DNA from: Micromonospora fulviviridis
GTDB lineage: Bacteria > Actinomycetota > Actinomycetes > Mycobacteriales > Micromonosporaceae
Reading direction: 5' to 3'
Length of the DNA: 64,000 nt
NCBI RefSeq assembly: GCF_014648395.1
Contig: NZ_BMRA01000017.1
Location: 1-64,000 of the forward strand
Part shown: piece by piece, positions 1 through 7,737 of the stretch
Layout: every line of letters begins with the position of its first letter
Numbering within the stretch: the first letter of the stretch is position 1
The notes under the pieces: model-generated
What the model was told of the DNA's origin: nothing
What the model saw: only the letters and a program-made list of their open reading frames with translations
Database searches by the model: none
Program-made: the position numbers and the translations under genes

Positions 1-260
1 CCCGCCTTCTTCGTCGCGGCGATGATCGCCTTGGCGTTGGCGGTCTGCTCGTCGTTCAGGTCGATCTTCGACTGCGCGCCCTGCACACCGTGCGGGATCA
101 GCTTCGCGGTGTCCGGCTTGTCGGCCTGCACGGCCACCGCGACCGGCTTGGTGCTGTTCACCGGCTCAGCGGCGTGAGCGGCGACCGGACCGGCAAAGAC
201 GCCACCGGTGAAGGCCAGACCAGCAATACCCAGCACGCTCTTACGCAGCATCGTGTTCAT
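1..260 (-). CDS. Secreted protein, N-terminal part only (runs off the left edge)
   Basis: About 86 codons are visible. The first ~31 residues form a Sec signal peptide: basic MNTMLRKS, a Gly/Ala/Phe-rich core, then an AHA-A type cleavage site. A low-complexity Val/Ala/Lys stretch follows, then IDLNDEQTANAKAIIAATKK, which looks like the beginning of a folded helical domain. ATG at 258-260 is preceded by GGAG about 8 bases upstream. The function cannot be read from this fragment. Similar beginnings occur in secreted actinobacterial cell-wall-associated proteins, possibly lysozyme-like, which is a recollection and not shown here. Confidence 0.7.
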   Translation of the reverse strand, partial: MNTMLRKSVLGIAGLAFTGGVFAGPVAAHAAEPVNSTKPVAVAVQADKPDTAKLIPHGVQGAQSKIDLNDEQTANAKAIIAATKKA

Positions 261-586
261 GGGAAAGCTCCATTCGGGGGTTGGCGCACACACAAGCCGA
301 TGGGGGTCGGCCGGGTGTGGTGTGCGCAAGCACCGTCAGGCGCTCAAAAAAGGGGGGAAAGTCTCGGGGGGATCATCCGGTGCGCGGGGCAAGGGCCTCT
401 TCGCGGCGCCGGGACCATGTACAACGACCGGCGGCCCACCATCATTCCGGGCCCGGCCACCCCGCCTCGCGGGGCGTCCTCCTCGGTCGTTCACCCGGAT
501 ACAACGACGCCCACCCGCCCGCCATTCCGCCCCCACGGTGCCGCCGACCACCCGCGAAACGGACACCCCGCCCAGCGGCGGTCGGT

Positions 587-643
587 GGGTGGAACCCCAT
601 GGGGTGCATCCGGACCCCGAAGACACTTATGACGTTCCACCCA
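587..643. repeat. Imperfect inverted repeat, unit 1 of 2
   Basis: Arms at 587-602 (GGGTGGAACCCCATGG) and 628-643 (TTATGACGTTCCACCC) match at 12 of 16 positions as an inverted repeat, around a 25-nt spacer. The spacer resembles that of unit 2 (CCCGAAGACACT against CCCGGAGACGT), so the two units are diverged copies of each other. Confidence 0.6.
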
Positions 644-660
644 GCGCCCGGGGACCACGC

Positions 661-717
661 TCGGTGGAACGCCATGGAGGTATCCCGCACCCGGAGACGT
701 CCATGGCGTTCCACCGA
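661..717. repeat. Perfect 17-bp inverted repeat, unit 2 of 2
   Basis: TCGGTGGAACGCCATGG (661-677) is exactly complementary to 701-717 around a 23-nt spacer. It could be a large operator, a hairpin behind regX3, or a degenerate mobile repeat. No gene is encoded inside it. Confidence 0.8.
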
Positions 718-824
718 CGCTCCCACGCTGACGGGAACCGGACATTCGGCCCAGACGGACGGGTGCAGGGCGCAGGCGAGGGTGGATCAACCAAGGCCGA
801 CGCCGAAGCCCGCCTCGGGGCCGG

Positions 825-1508
825 TCACGGCTCGAACTTGTAGCCCAGGCCGCGGACCGTGACGATGTAGCGCGGCGCGGACGGCTCCGGCTCGACCTTG
901 GAGCGCAGCCGCTTCACGTGCACGTCCAGGGTCTTGGTGTCGCCCACGTAGTCGGCGCCCCAGACCCGGTCGATGAGCTGCCCGCGGGTGAGCACCCGGC
1001 CGGCGTTGCGGAGCAGCAGCTCCAGCAGCTCGAACTCCTTGAGCGGGAGCTGCACGCCGGCGCCGTCAACGGTCACCACGTGCCGTTCGATGTCCATCCG
1101 GACCGGCCCGGCGGCCAGCGTCGGCGCACCCGACTCGGCCGCCTCGGCGCTCTGCCGGCGCAGCACCGCCCGGATCCGGGCGACCAGCTCGCGCGGCGAG
1201 TACGGCTTGGTGACGTAGTCGTCGGCTCCGATCTCCAGGCCGACCACCTTGTCGATCTCACTGTCGCGGGCGGTGACCATGATGATCGGCACGTGGGACC
1301 GCTGCCGGAGCTGGCGGCAGACCTCGGTGCCCGACATTTCCGGCAACATCAGGTCGAGCAGCACGATGTCGGCGCCGGTCCGGTCGAACTCGGTGAGGGC
1401 GGAGGGACCCGTCGCGGCGACGGAGACCTCGAAGCCCTCCTTGCGGAGCATGTAGGACAGGGCGTCGGAGAACGATTCCTCGTCCTCCACCACCAGTACG
1501 CGGCTCAA
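825..1508 (-). CDS. regX3: Two-component response regulator RegX3 (PhoP-type, OmpR family)
   Basis: The 227-aa regulator is complete. The receiver domain (residues 1-115) has the acidic pair E8/D9, phosphoacceptor D52 in LLDLMLPEMSG, switch T79 and K101. The winged-helix DNA-binding domain (about 130-227) ends in the usual RYIVTVRGLGYKFEP. It lies 23 bp downstream of senX3 on the same strand, so the pair is one operon. In actinobacteria this pair senses low phosphate and activates pst, pit and other genes through GTTCACC direct repeats, and such repeats are present in this window. Streptomyces literature calls the equivalent PhoP. Confidence 0.95.
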   Translation of the reverse strand: MSRVLVVEDEESFSDALSYMLRKEGFEVSVAATGPSALTEFDRTGADIVLLDLMLPEMSGTEVCRQLRQRSHVPIIMVTARDSEIDKVVGLEIGADDYVTKPYSPRELVARIRAVLRRQSAEAAESGAPTLAAGPVRMDIERHVVTVDGAGVQLPLKEFELLELLLRNAGRVLTRGQLIDRVWGADYVGDTKTLDVHVKRLRSKVEPEPSAPRYIVTVRGLGYKFEP

Positions 1509-1531
1509 CGGGGTGTTTCCTTTCCTGTCGG

Positions 1532-2824
1532 TCAGACCTGCCGGAGCTCGGCCGGGCCGGCCTCGATCTCAGCGGAGGAGAGTGTCGCCTCCAGGTCGTC
1601 CGGGGGGCGGGCGGGCAGCCGGAGGGTGAACGTCGACCCCCCACCAAGAGTGCTCGACACATCCACCCGACCGCCATGGTTGCTGGCGATGTGTTTGACG
1701 ATGGCCAGGCCCAGCCCGGTGCCCCCGGTGGCCCGGGAGCGGGCCTGGTCGGCCCGGTAGAACCGCTCGAAGATCCGGTCGACCTCGTTCGGGGCGATGC
1801 CGATGCCCTGGTCGGCGACGGCGATCTCGACGTGCTCGTCGGTGGCCCGGGCGGTCACCCGGACCGTGGTGTCCTCGGCCGAGTAGTTGATGGCGTTTTC
1901 CACCAGGTTGGCCACCGCGGTGGCGAGCTGGCTGTCGCTGCCGTACGCGGTGAGCCCGCGCTGCCCGTCGACGAGGACCTCCACGTGCCGGGCGGTGGCC
2001 GCGGTGCGGGTCCGGTCGATCACCTCGGCGATCACCCAGTCCAGCGAGACGGGCTCGGGGGCGGGCTGCGGCTCGGCGCCCTGGAGCCGGGTCAGCTCCA
2101 GCAGCTCCTGCACCAGCCGGCCGAGCCGGGTCGACTCGTGCTGGATCCGCTCGGCGAACCGCCGGGCGGCGACCAGGTCCTCGGAGAGCTCGGCCGGCCC
2201 GTCGCCGGCCGGCTCGGTGGCGTCGACCAGCGCCTCGGCGAGCAGCTGGAGGGCGCCGATCGGGGTCTTCAGCTCGTGGCTCACGTTGGCCACGAAGTCC
2301 CGCCGTACCCGGGCCAGCCGGTGCGACTCGGTGACGTCGGCCGCCTCGATCGAGATGTAGCCGGCGCCCAGCCCCATGGCGCGCAGGTGCACGCCGAGCG
2401 GGTTGTCCCCCGCGCTGTCGCGACCCCGCGGCAGGTCCAGCTCGATCTCGCGGCGCACGCCCGTGCGGCGGACCTGCCCGGCGAGGGTACGGATCAAGGG
2501 GTGCGCGGCGATGGAGCCGGGTGTCGCCCCGGTGCGGAGCAGGCCCATCGCCCGGGCGGCCGGGTTCACCAGCACCGGCATGTCGTCCGGGTCGAGCACC
2601 ACCACGCCGGCGCGCAGCGAGTCGACCGTCTTGCGGCCGAGCCCGGAGAGCACGCCCTGCTGGTCGTCGGGAATCGCGGGCCTCCCTGGACTGCGGCGGG
2701 AGATCCTGCCTCCCGGCGACGCCGACCGGCGCCGCCACTGCTGGACGGGTCCGGACAGCAGCAGGCCGGCGACCAGCCCGGTCGCCAGCGCCACGGCCAC
2801 CACGACCGCCACCGCCCATTCCAC
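1532..2824 (-). CDS. senX3: Sensor histidine kinase SenX3 (PhoR-type)
   Basis: The protein has 430 aa. One clear membrane segment (residues ~4-23) is followed by an Arg-rich stretch and a PAS-like region (~60-165). The dimerisation/phosphoacceptor box NVSHELKTP places the autophosphorylated His near residue 183. The ATPase domain shows the N box NLVENAINYS, G1 DQGIGI and G2 GTGLGLAI. The start is GTG at 2822-2824: TACGAT ends 6 nt upstream and there is no Shine-Dalgarno site, so translation is probably leaderless. It is divergent from phoU, and together with RegX3 and PhoU it would set the phosphate response. No extracellular sensor domain is visible, in line with sensing through Pst and PhoU. 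Confidence 0.93.
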   Translation of the reverse strand: MEWAVAVVVAVALATGLVAGLLLSGPVQQWRRRSASPGGRISRRSPGRPAIPDDQQGVLSGLGRKTVDSLRAGVVVLDPDDMPVLVNPAARAMGLLRTGATPGSIAAHPLIRTLAGQVRRTGVRREIELDLPRGRDSAGDNPLGVHLRAMGLGAGYISIEAADVTESHRLARVRRDFVANVSHELKTPIGALQLLAEALVDATEPAGDGPAELSEDLVAARRFAERIQHESTRLGRLVQELLELTRLQGAEPQPAPEPVSLDWVIAEVIDRTRTAATARHVEVLVDGQRGLTAYGSDSQLATAVANLVENAINYSAEDTTVRVTARATDEHVEIAVADQGIGIAPNEVDRIFERFYRADQARSRATGGTGLGLAIVKHIASNHGGRVDVSSTLGGGSTFTLRLPARPPDDLEATLSSAEIEAGPAELRQV

Positions 2825-2844
2825 CCGGCGATCGTAGGGTCATT

Positions 2845-2936
2845 GTTCACCCGGCGATCGGTCAGAACGGGACGAATCACTCTCACTTCCGGGAATGTTC
2901 ACTCGCGGGCCCCGCGTCGTTAACCCGCGTTCATCT
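2845..2936 (+). promoter_or_regulatory. PHO-box-like repeats between senX3 and phoU
   Basis: GTTCAC-like heptamers lie at 2845 (GTTCACCC), 2897 (GTTCACTC), 2919 (GTTAACCC) and 2929 (GTTCATCT). The spacing 2897 to 2919 is 22 bp, two 11-bp units. This is the pattern bound by PhoP/RegX3. The first copy lies just upstream of the senX3 -10 element (TACGAT, minus strand 2831-2836), fitting autoregulation. A 13-bp direct repeat, CACCCGGCGATCG, also occurs at 2822 and 2848. Confidence 0.7.
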
Positions 2937-3036
2937 CGACGCCGGTTCCCCCGGCCTACCGTGGGTCGCGCACCTGCTCACGCCGTACCCCGGCTCATCC
3001 GGTCGGGACGGTGACCACCGACCCCAGGAAGTGACG

Positions 3037-3690
3037 ATGCGCGACGAGTTCCGGGCTGACCTGCAGATTGTCAGCCAGCTGCTGGTGGACATGGCCGAGG
3101 GGGTGCGGGCGGCCATGCGGCAGGCCACCAGGGGCCTGCTCACCGCGGACCGCGCCGCGTCGGAGACGGTGATCGCGCGGGACGCCGAGATCGACGAGCT
3201 GTACCGGCACGTGGAGGAGCGGGTCTGCGACCTGCTGGCCCGGCAGGCGCCCGTCGCCTCCGACCTGCGCGCCATGATCACCGCCCTGCATGTGGCCGCC
3301 GACCTGGAGCGGATGGGCGACCTGGCCGACCACGTCGCCAAGACGGCGCTGCGCCGGCACCCCTCGCCGGCGGTGCCGGCCGAGCTGCGCCCGGTCTTCA
3401 CCGACATGGCCGCGATCGCCGACCGGATGGCCGAGAAGATCGCCTCGGTGCTCGCGAAGCCCGACGCCGACCTGGCCGCCGAGCTGGACCGCGACGACGA
3501 CACCATGGACGACCTGCACAAGAGCCTGTTCGGCGTGCTGCTCGGCGACGACTGGCCGTACGGGGTGGAGACGGCGATCGACGCGACCCTGCTGGGCCGC
3601 TTCTACGAGCGCTTCGCCGACCACGCGGTGAACGCGGGCGAGCACGTGGTCTACCTGATCACCGGCGAGACCGCGCCCTCGGCCAGCTGA
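3037..3690 (+). CDS. phoU: Phosphate signalling complex protein PhoU
   Basis: The 217-aa protein is all-helical, with the two PhoU repeats. Metal-binding type motifs are seen as DLERMGDLADH (about residues 88-98) and ERFADHAVNAGEH near the C terminus. PhoU dampens the sensor kinase and links it to the Pst transporter. ATG at 3037 has AGGAA 6 nt upstream. It is transcribed away from senX3 through the PHO-box region rather than sitting behind pstB, which is the usual actinobacterial arrangement (phoY next to senX3-regX3). It ends at a bidirectional terminator. Confidence 0.95.
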   Translation: MRDEFRADLQIVSQLLVDMAEGVRAAMRQATRGLLTADRAASETVIARDAEIDELYRHVEERVCDLLARQAPVASDLRAMITALHVAADLERMGDLADHVAKTALRRHPSPAVPAELRPVFTDMAAIADRMAEKIASVLAKPDADLAAELDRDDDTMDDLHKSLFGVLLGDDWPYGVETAIDATLLGRFYERFADHAVNAGEHVVYLITGETAPSAS

Positions 3691-3697
3691 GCCGGAC

Positions 3698-3735
3698 ACG
3701 ACGAAGGCCCCCGGTCACCCGGGGGCCTTCGTCGT
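3698..3735. terminator. Bidirectional terminator between phoU and gpmA
   Basis: A perfect 17-bp stem (3698-3714 against 3719-3735, core AAGGCCCCCGG) closes a 4-nt TCAC loop. It lies exactly between two convergent genes. Confidence 0.9.
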
Positions 3736-3740
3736 CGGCG

Positions 3741-4508
3741 TCAGCGGCCCTGGTTGGCGACCGCGGCGGCGGCGTCCTTGGCGGCCTCGGGGTCGAGGTA
3801 GGTGCCGCCGAGGACCTGCGGGCGCAGGTCGGGGTCCAGGTCGTAGCGGAGCGGGATGCCGGTGGGGATGTTCAGCTTGGCGATCGCCTCGTCGGAGATC
3901 TGGTCGAGGTGCTTGACCAGGGCGCGCAGCGAGTTGCCGTGCGCCGCCACCAGCACCGTCCGGCCGGCCAGGATGTCCGGCACGATCGAGTCGTACCAGT
4001 AGGGCAGCATCCGCTCGACGACGTCCTTGAGGCACTCGGTGCGCGGCATCAGCTCGGTGGGCAGCAGCTTGTACCGGGCGTCGCCGACCTGCGACCACTC
4101 GTCCGCGTCGTCGATCGGCGGCGGCGGCGTGTCGTACGACCGGCGCCAGAGCATGAACTGGTCCTCGCCGTACTCGTCCAGGGTCTGCTTCTTGTTCTTG
4201 CCCTGGAGGGCGCCGTAGTGGCGCTCGTTGAGCCGCCACGACCGGCGCACCGCGATCCAGTGCCGGTCGGCGGCGTTCAGCGCCAGCTCGGCGGTGCGGA
4301 TCGCTCGGCGCAGCACGCTCGTGTGCACCACGTCGGGCAGCAGGTTGTGCTCGCGGAGCAGCTCACCGCCGCGCCGCGCCTCGGTCTCGCCCTTGGCCGT
4401 CAGGTCGACGTCCACCCAGCCGGTGAAGAGGTTCTTGGCGTTCCAGTCGCTCTCACCGTGCCGGAGCAGGACCAGCGTCCCGACGGTGGGCCCCTCGCTC
4501 GCAGTCAT
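3741..4508 (-). CDS. gpmA: 2,3-bisphosphoglycerate-dependent phosphoglycerate mutase
   Basis: This glycolytic enzyme (255 aa) interconverts 3- and 2-phosphoglycerate. The phospho-histidine motif LVLLRHGESDWN is near residue 13-24, the substrate loop LNERHYGALQGKNK follows, and the second catalytic His is in AAHGNSLRAL. Upstream in-frame starts would add a 28-residue arginine-rich, unconserved segment, so I chose the ATG at 4508 (MTASEG), preceded by AGGATG. It lies close to senX3-regX3, as gpm1 does in mycobacteria. Confidence 0.95.
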   Translation of the reverse strand: MTASEGPTVGTLVLLRHGESDWNAKNLFTGWVDVDLTAKGETEARRGGELLREHNLLPDVVHTSVLRRAIRTAELALNAADRHWIAVRRSWRLNERHYGALQGKNKKQTLDEYGEDQFMLWRRSYDTPPPPIDDADEWSQVGDARYKLLPTELMPRTECLKDVVERMLPYWYDSIVPDILAGRTVLVAAHGNSLRALVKHLDQISDEAIAKLNIPTGIPLRYDLDPDLRPQVLGGTYLDPEAAKDAAAAVANQGR

Positions 4509-4658
4509 GCGGATCATCCTGCCGTACCGGGTCGGCGGACACGCGGGGACGGGTCGTGACGACCACCACGTGGAAAAGCTGATGACCGGCATTCCGGGGC
4601 GGGACTAGGTTGTAAGGCGCTGGCGATAGGCCGGTCATTACCAAACGGGGGCGCGGGG

Positions 4659-5981
4659 ATGCGGACGGTGCAGGGCTGGTTCCGGGACACCACAGGCGGG
4701 CTACCGAGGACCTTCTGGTACCTCTGGACCGGCACCCTGATCAACCGGCTCGGCTCGTTCGTCCTGGTCTTCCTGGCCATCTACCTCACCCAGGAGCGCG
4801 ACTTCTCCGCCTCGCAGGCCGGCCTGGTCATCGGGCTCTGGGGCGTCGGCGGCGCGGTCGGAACCACGATCGGCGGCACCCTGACCGACCGGTGGGGACG
4901 CCGGCCCACCCTGTTCACCGCGCACCTCGGCGCGGCCACCATGATGGTCGCGCTCGGCCTGGCCCGGCCGCTCTGGGCGGTGGCGCTGGGCGCGCTGCTG
5001 CTCGGCACCTTCGCCGAGGCGGCCCGCCCGGCGTTCGGCGCCATGATGGTCGACGTGGTGCCGGAGAAGGACCGGTTGCGCGCCTTCTCGCTGAACTACT
5101 GGGCGATCAACCTGGGCTTCGCCTGCGCCGCGGTGCTGGCCGGCGTCGCCGCCCAGTCCGGCTACCTGCTGCTCTTCCTGGTCGACGCGACGACCACGCT
5201 GGTCACCGCACTGATCATCTTCACCCGGGTCGGGGAGACGCGGTCGGCGCACGCCGGACCGGTGAGCAAGGGCGCGGCCGCCCCCGCCGGCGCCCTGCGG
5301 ACCATCCTCACCGACCGGGTCTTCCTGGGCTTCGTGGCGCTCAACCTGTTCGGCGCGGTGGTCTTCCTCCAGCACATCTCCATGCTGCCGATCGCCATGG
5401 GCGACTCCGGGCTGAGCCCGGCCACCTACGGTTCGGTGATCGCGCTCAACGGGGTGCTCATCGTGGTCGGCCAGCTCTTCGTGCCCAAGCTGATCAAGGG
5501 CCGGAGCCGGTCGCACGTGCTCTCGCTCGCCGCGCTGGTGATGGGCGTCGGGTTCGGGCTGACCGCGTTCGCCGACACCGCCTGGCTCTACGGCCTGACC
5601 GTGCTGATCTGGACGGTCGGCGAGATGCTCAACTCGCCGTCCAACGCCACCCTCATCGCCGAGCTCTCCCCCGCCGCCCTGCGCGGTCGCTACCAGGGGG
5701 CCTTCTCGCTCTCCTGGCAGCTCGCCGGGGCGACCGCGCCGGTCCTCGGCGGCCTGGTCCGGGAGCACGCCGGCAACACGGCGCTCTGGCTCGGCTGCGC
5801 CGTGATCGGCGCCGTGATGGCGGTGGCCCACCTGGTCTCCGGCCCGGCCCGGGAGCGGCGCGCGGCCCGGCTCCGCACCGCGGGCACCCCGGTCACGCCG
5901 GTCACCGTGGTCCGGACCCCGGTGCCGGAGGCGGCCGAGGCCGCGGCCACCGCACCCGCCGAGCCGGTCCGCGCCTCCTGA
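4659..5981 (+). CDS. MFS transporter, first of two tandem paralogs
   Basis: The 440-aa protein has about 12 hydrophobic segments and the MFS loop 2-3 motif DRWGRRP (DxxGRR type), preceded by GTTIGGTLT. The N terminus (FWYLWTGTLINRLGSF) resembles drug:H+ antiporters of the MdtH/YfcJ type, and the tail is a Pro/Ala/Glu-rich cytoplasmic extension. ATG at 4659 follows a GGGGCGCGGGG ribosome site. The next gene codes for a clear paralog with the same beginning (FWYLWxGxLINRxGxF), so a local duplication is likely. The substrate is unknown. Confidence 0.85.
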   Translation: MRTVQGWFRDTTGGLPRTFWYLWTGTLINRLGSFVLVFLAIYLTQERDFSASQAGLVIGLWGVGGAVGTTIGGTLTDRWGRRPTLFTAHLGAATMMVALGLARPLWAVALGALLLGTFAEAARPAFGAMMVDVVPEKDRLRAFSLNYWAINLGFACAAVLAGVAAQSGYLLLFLVDATTTLVTALIIFTRVGETRSAHAGPVSKGAAAPAGALRTILTDRVFLGFVALNLFGAVVFLQHISMLPIAMGDSGLSPATYGSVIALNGVLIVVGQLFVPKLIKGRSRSHVLSLAALVMGVGFGLTAFADTAWLYGLTVLIWTVGEMLNSPSNATLIAELSPAALRGRYQGAFSLSWQLAGATAPVLGGLVREHAGNTALWLGCAVIGAVMAVAHLVSGPARERRAARLRTAGTPVTPVTVVRTPVPEAAEAAATAPAEPVRAS

Positions 5982-6083
5982 GGTACGCCCGGACGGTGGT
6001 CATCGCCGGGGCCGGGCCGGCGCCGGCGGGGCGGGCGGCTACGGTCTGAGGCGGGACGGTTAACAAACCTTCATGGAGGACGG

Positions 6084-7340
6084 GTGCGCGGCCTGCGGCG
6101 CTGGTGGGACGACACGGCCGGCGGACTCCCCGCCACCTTCTGGTACCTCTGGTCCGGCCTGCTGATCAACCGGGCCGGCGCCTTCGCCATGCTCTTCCTG
6201 TCGCTCTACCTGACCGCCGCGCGGGGCGCCTCGGCGTCGCTGGCCGGCCTGGTGGTCGGGGCGTACGGGGCCGGCGGCGCGGCCGGCACGCTGCTCGGCG
6301 GGGTGCTGGCCGACCGGTGGGGCCGCCGGTCCACCCTGCTCGCCGCCCACCTGGGCGCGGCCGGGCTGATGGTGGGGCTGGCGTTCAGCCGGCACCTGGC
6401 GGTGATCGCCGTGCTGGCCGCGCTGGTCGGGACGGTGCACTCGATGCCCAGCCCGGCGTTCGTCGCCGCCATCGTGGACGTGGTGCCCGAGGCCCGCCGC
6501 TCCCGCGCGTTCAACCTCCAGTTCTGGGCGTTCAACCTGGGCATGGCGGTGGCCTCGCTGCTGGCCGGGGTGCTCGCCGAGGCGAGCTTCCTGGCGCTGT
6601 TCCTGGTCGACGCCGCGGCGACGCTGGCGGCGGCCGTGGTCATCGCATTGAAGGTCCCGGAGACGCTGACCCGCCGCCCGGCGGTCACCCCGCAGGCGGC
6701 GGTGGGCCGGCGGCCCGGCCTGCACACCGCGCTGACCGACCGCACCTTCCTGGCCTTCGTGGGGCTGACCTTCCTGCTGGCCGTGCTCACCATGCAGACC
6801 TCGACGATCATGCCGCTGGCGATGCGGGCCGACGGCCTGCGCCCCTCGGCGTACGGGCTGGTGGTGGCGCTCGGCGGCGCGCTCATCGTGGTCGGGCAGC
6901 TCTTCGTGCCCCGGCTCATCGAGCCCTACCGGAAGTCGGTCGTGCTGGCGGTCTCCACCGGGCTCATGGCGCTCGGCTTCGGGGCGCTGACGGTCGCCGA
7001 CGGCCTGCCGCTCTACCTGGGCGCCGCGGTGGTGTGGACGGTCGGGCAGATGCTCGCCGCGCCACCGAACGCGCAGATCAACGCGGACCTCGCCCCGCCC
7101 GAGCTACGCGCCCGCTACCAGTCGGTGTTCTACCTGACCTTCCCGGCGGCGTCCTTCGTGGCGCCGGCGCTGGGCGGGCTCAGCCTCCAGCATCTCGGCG
7201 AACGGCACTGGCTCGTGGTGGGCGCCCTGGGCCTGGTCGCGGCGGCCGGTCACCTGCTGGCCGGGCCGCCGCGGGAACGCCGGGTCGCCGCGCTGCGGGC
7301 GGCGGCGGAGCGTGCGGAGACGGTGTCGGTGGGGCGCTGA
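6084..7340 (+). CDS. MFS transporter, second tandem paralog
   Basis: The 418-aa protein has 12 predicted membrane segments with ADRWGRRS in the first cytoplasmic loop. It aligns throughout with the preceding MFS protein, including ALIVVGQLFVPxLI and the VWTVGxMLxxPxNA segment. The start is GTG at 6084 with GGAGGA 4 nt upstream. A ~100-bp gap separates the paralogs, so it may be co-transcribed or have its own promoter. The stop codon lies inside an 18-bp exact tandem duplication. The substrate is unknown. Confidence 0.85.
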   Translation: MRGLRRWWDDTAGGLPATFWYLWSGLLINRAGAFAMLFLSLYLTAARGASASLAGLVVGAYGAGGAAGTLLGGVLADRWGRRSTLLAAHLGAAGLMVGLAFSRHLAVIAVLAALVGTVHSMPSPAFVAAIVDVVPEARRSRAFNLQFWAFNLGMAVASLLAGVLAEASFLALFLVDAAATLAAAVVIALKVPETLTRRPAVTPQAAVGRRPGLHTALTDRTFLAFVGLTFLLAVLTMQTSTIMPLAMRADGLRPSAYGLVVALGGALIVVGQLFVPRLIEPYRKSVVLAVSTGLMALGFGALTVADGLPLYLGAAVVWTVGQMLAAPPNAQINADLAPPELRARYQSVFYLTFPAASFVAPALGGLSLQHLGERHWLVVGALGLVAAAGHLLAGPPRERRVAALRAAAERAETVSVGR

Positions 7341-7360
7341 ACGTCGGTGGGGCGCTGAAC
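7325..7360. repeat. Exact 18-bp tandem duplication across a stop codon
   Basis: GTCGGTGGGGCGCTGAAC occurs at 7325-7342 and again at 7343-7360. The first copy contains the TGA (7338-7340) of the upstream transporter gene, so the duplication did not lengthen the protein. Confidence 0.9.
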
Positions 7361-7377
7361 GTCCCCGGAACGGCGTC

Positions 7378-7413
7378 GAGCGCCCACCACGACCCCCGTC
7401 GTGATGGGCGCTC
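7378..7413. terminator. Hairpin terminator downstream of the MFS pair
   Basis: A 16-bp stem (7378-7393 with 7398-7413, one mismatch) closes a CCCC loop, 38 bp after the stop of the second transporter. Confidence 0.8.
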
Positions 7414-7737
7414 GCACCGTACGCCCGGCGGCGGCGGGCGACCCTCACCCCCGTAAGCGTCGCCCGCTCGCGCCGCCGGTTCCACGGGTGGCACCGTCCC
7501 CCAACGGTGTGCTCCACCCGATCCCTCGCGCCTCGCTTGCGCGGATCTGATCGATCCGCCGCTCCCCCGAACGTTTCCAAGCGTGGCGCGGTGCAATAAA
7601 GTTAGTTCGCCCGGATTCCGGAATCAACCCAGATTGCTGTCTTGCCCGTCACAGCACCCGTGTCGGAAATCCGGCTGTCCCTGCTCCGGTCTCTTCGTTG
7701 GCCAACAGCGAGTTCCCGTCGACCATTCCCGTAAACC
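7414..7737. other. Convergent intergenic region
   Basis: These 324 bp lie between the end of the MFS pair and the end of the histone-like gene. The second half (about 7570-7737) is noticeably less GC-rich than its surroundings (for example GTGCAATAAAGTTAG). I see no convincing gene or hairpin in it. Confidence 0.5.

Larger units (their letters stand above)
261..824. other. Intergenic region, 564 bp
   Basis: This non-coding stretch lies downstream of regX3 and upstream of the secreted-protein gene, both on the minus strand. It holds two tandem inverted-repeat units (587-717, listed separately), a GC-rich stretch, and a poly-A/poly-G tract at about 345-358. The open frames here are GC-driven, overlap one another in several phases and contain no recognisable domain. 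A long 5' leader for the secreted protein is possible. I could not match a known riboswitch. Confidence 0.6.

Noticed and set aside
261..420. Possible cyclic di-AMP or other riboswitch before the secreted protein
   Set aside because: Such riboswitches often precede actinobacterial cell-wall genes, but I could not match the conserved motifs. A covariance search (Rfam) of 261-500 on the minus strand would decide.
6059..6080. PHO-box-like GTTAACAAACC-TTCATGGAGG before the second MFS gene
   Set aside because: Only one GTTAACA-like unit is recognisable, the second overlaps the ribosome site, and a transporter of unknown substrate gives no reason to expect phosphate control.
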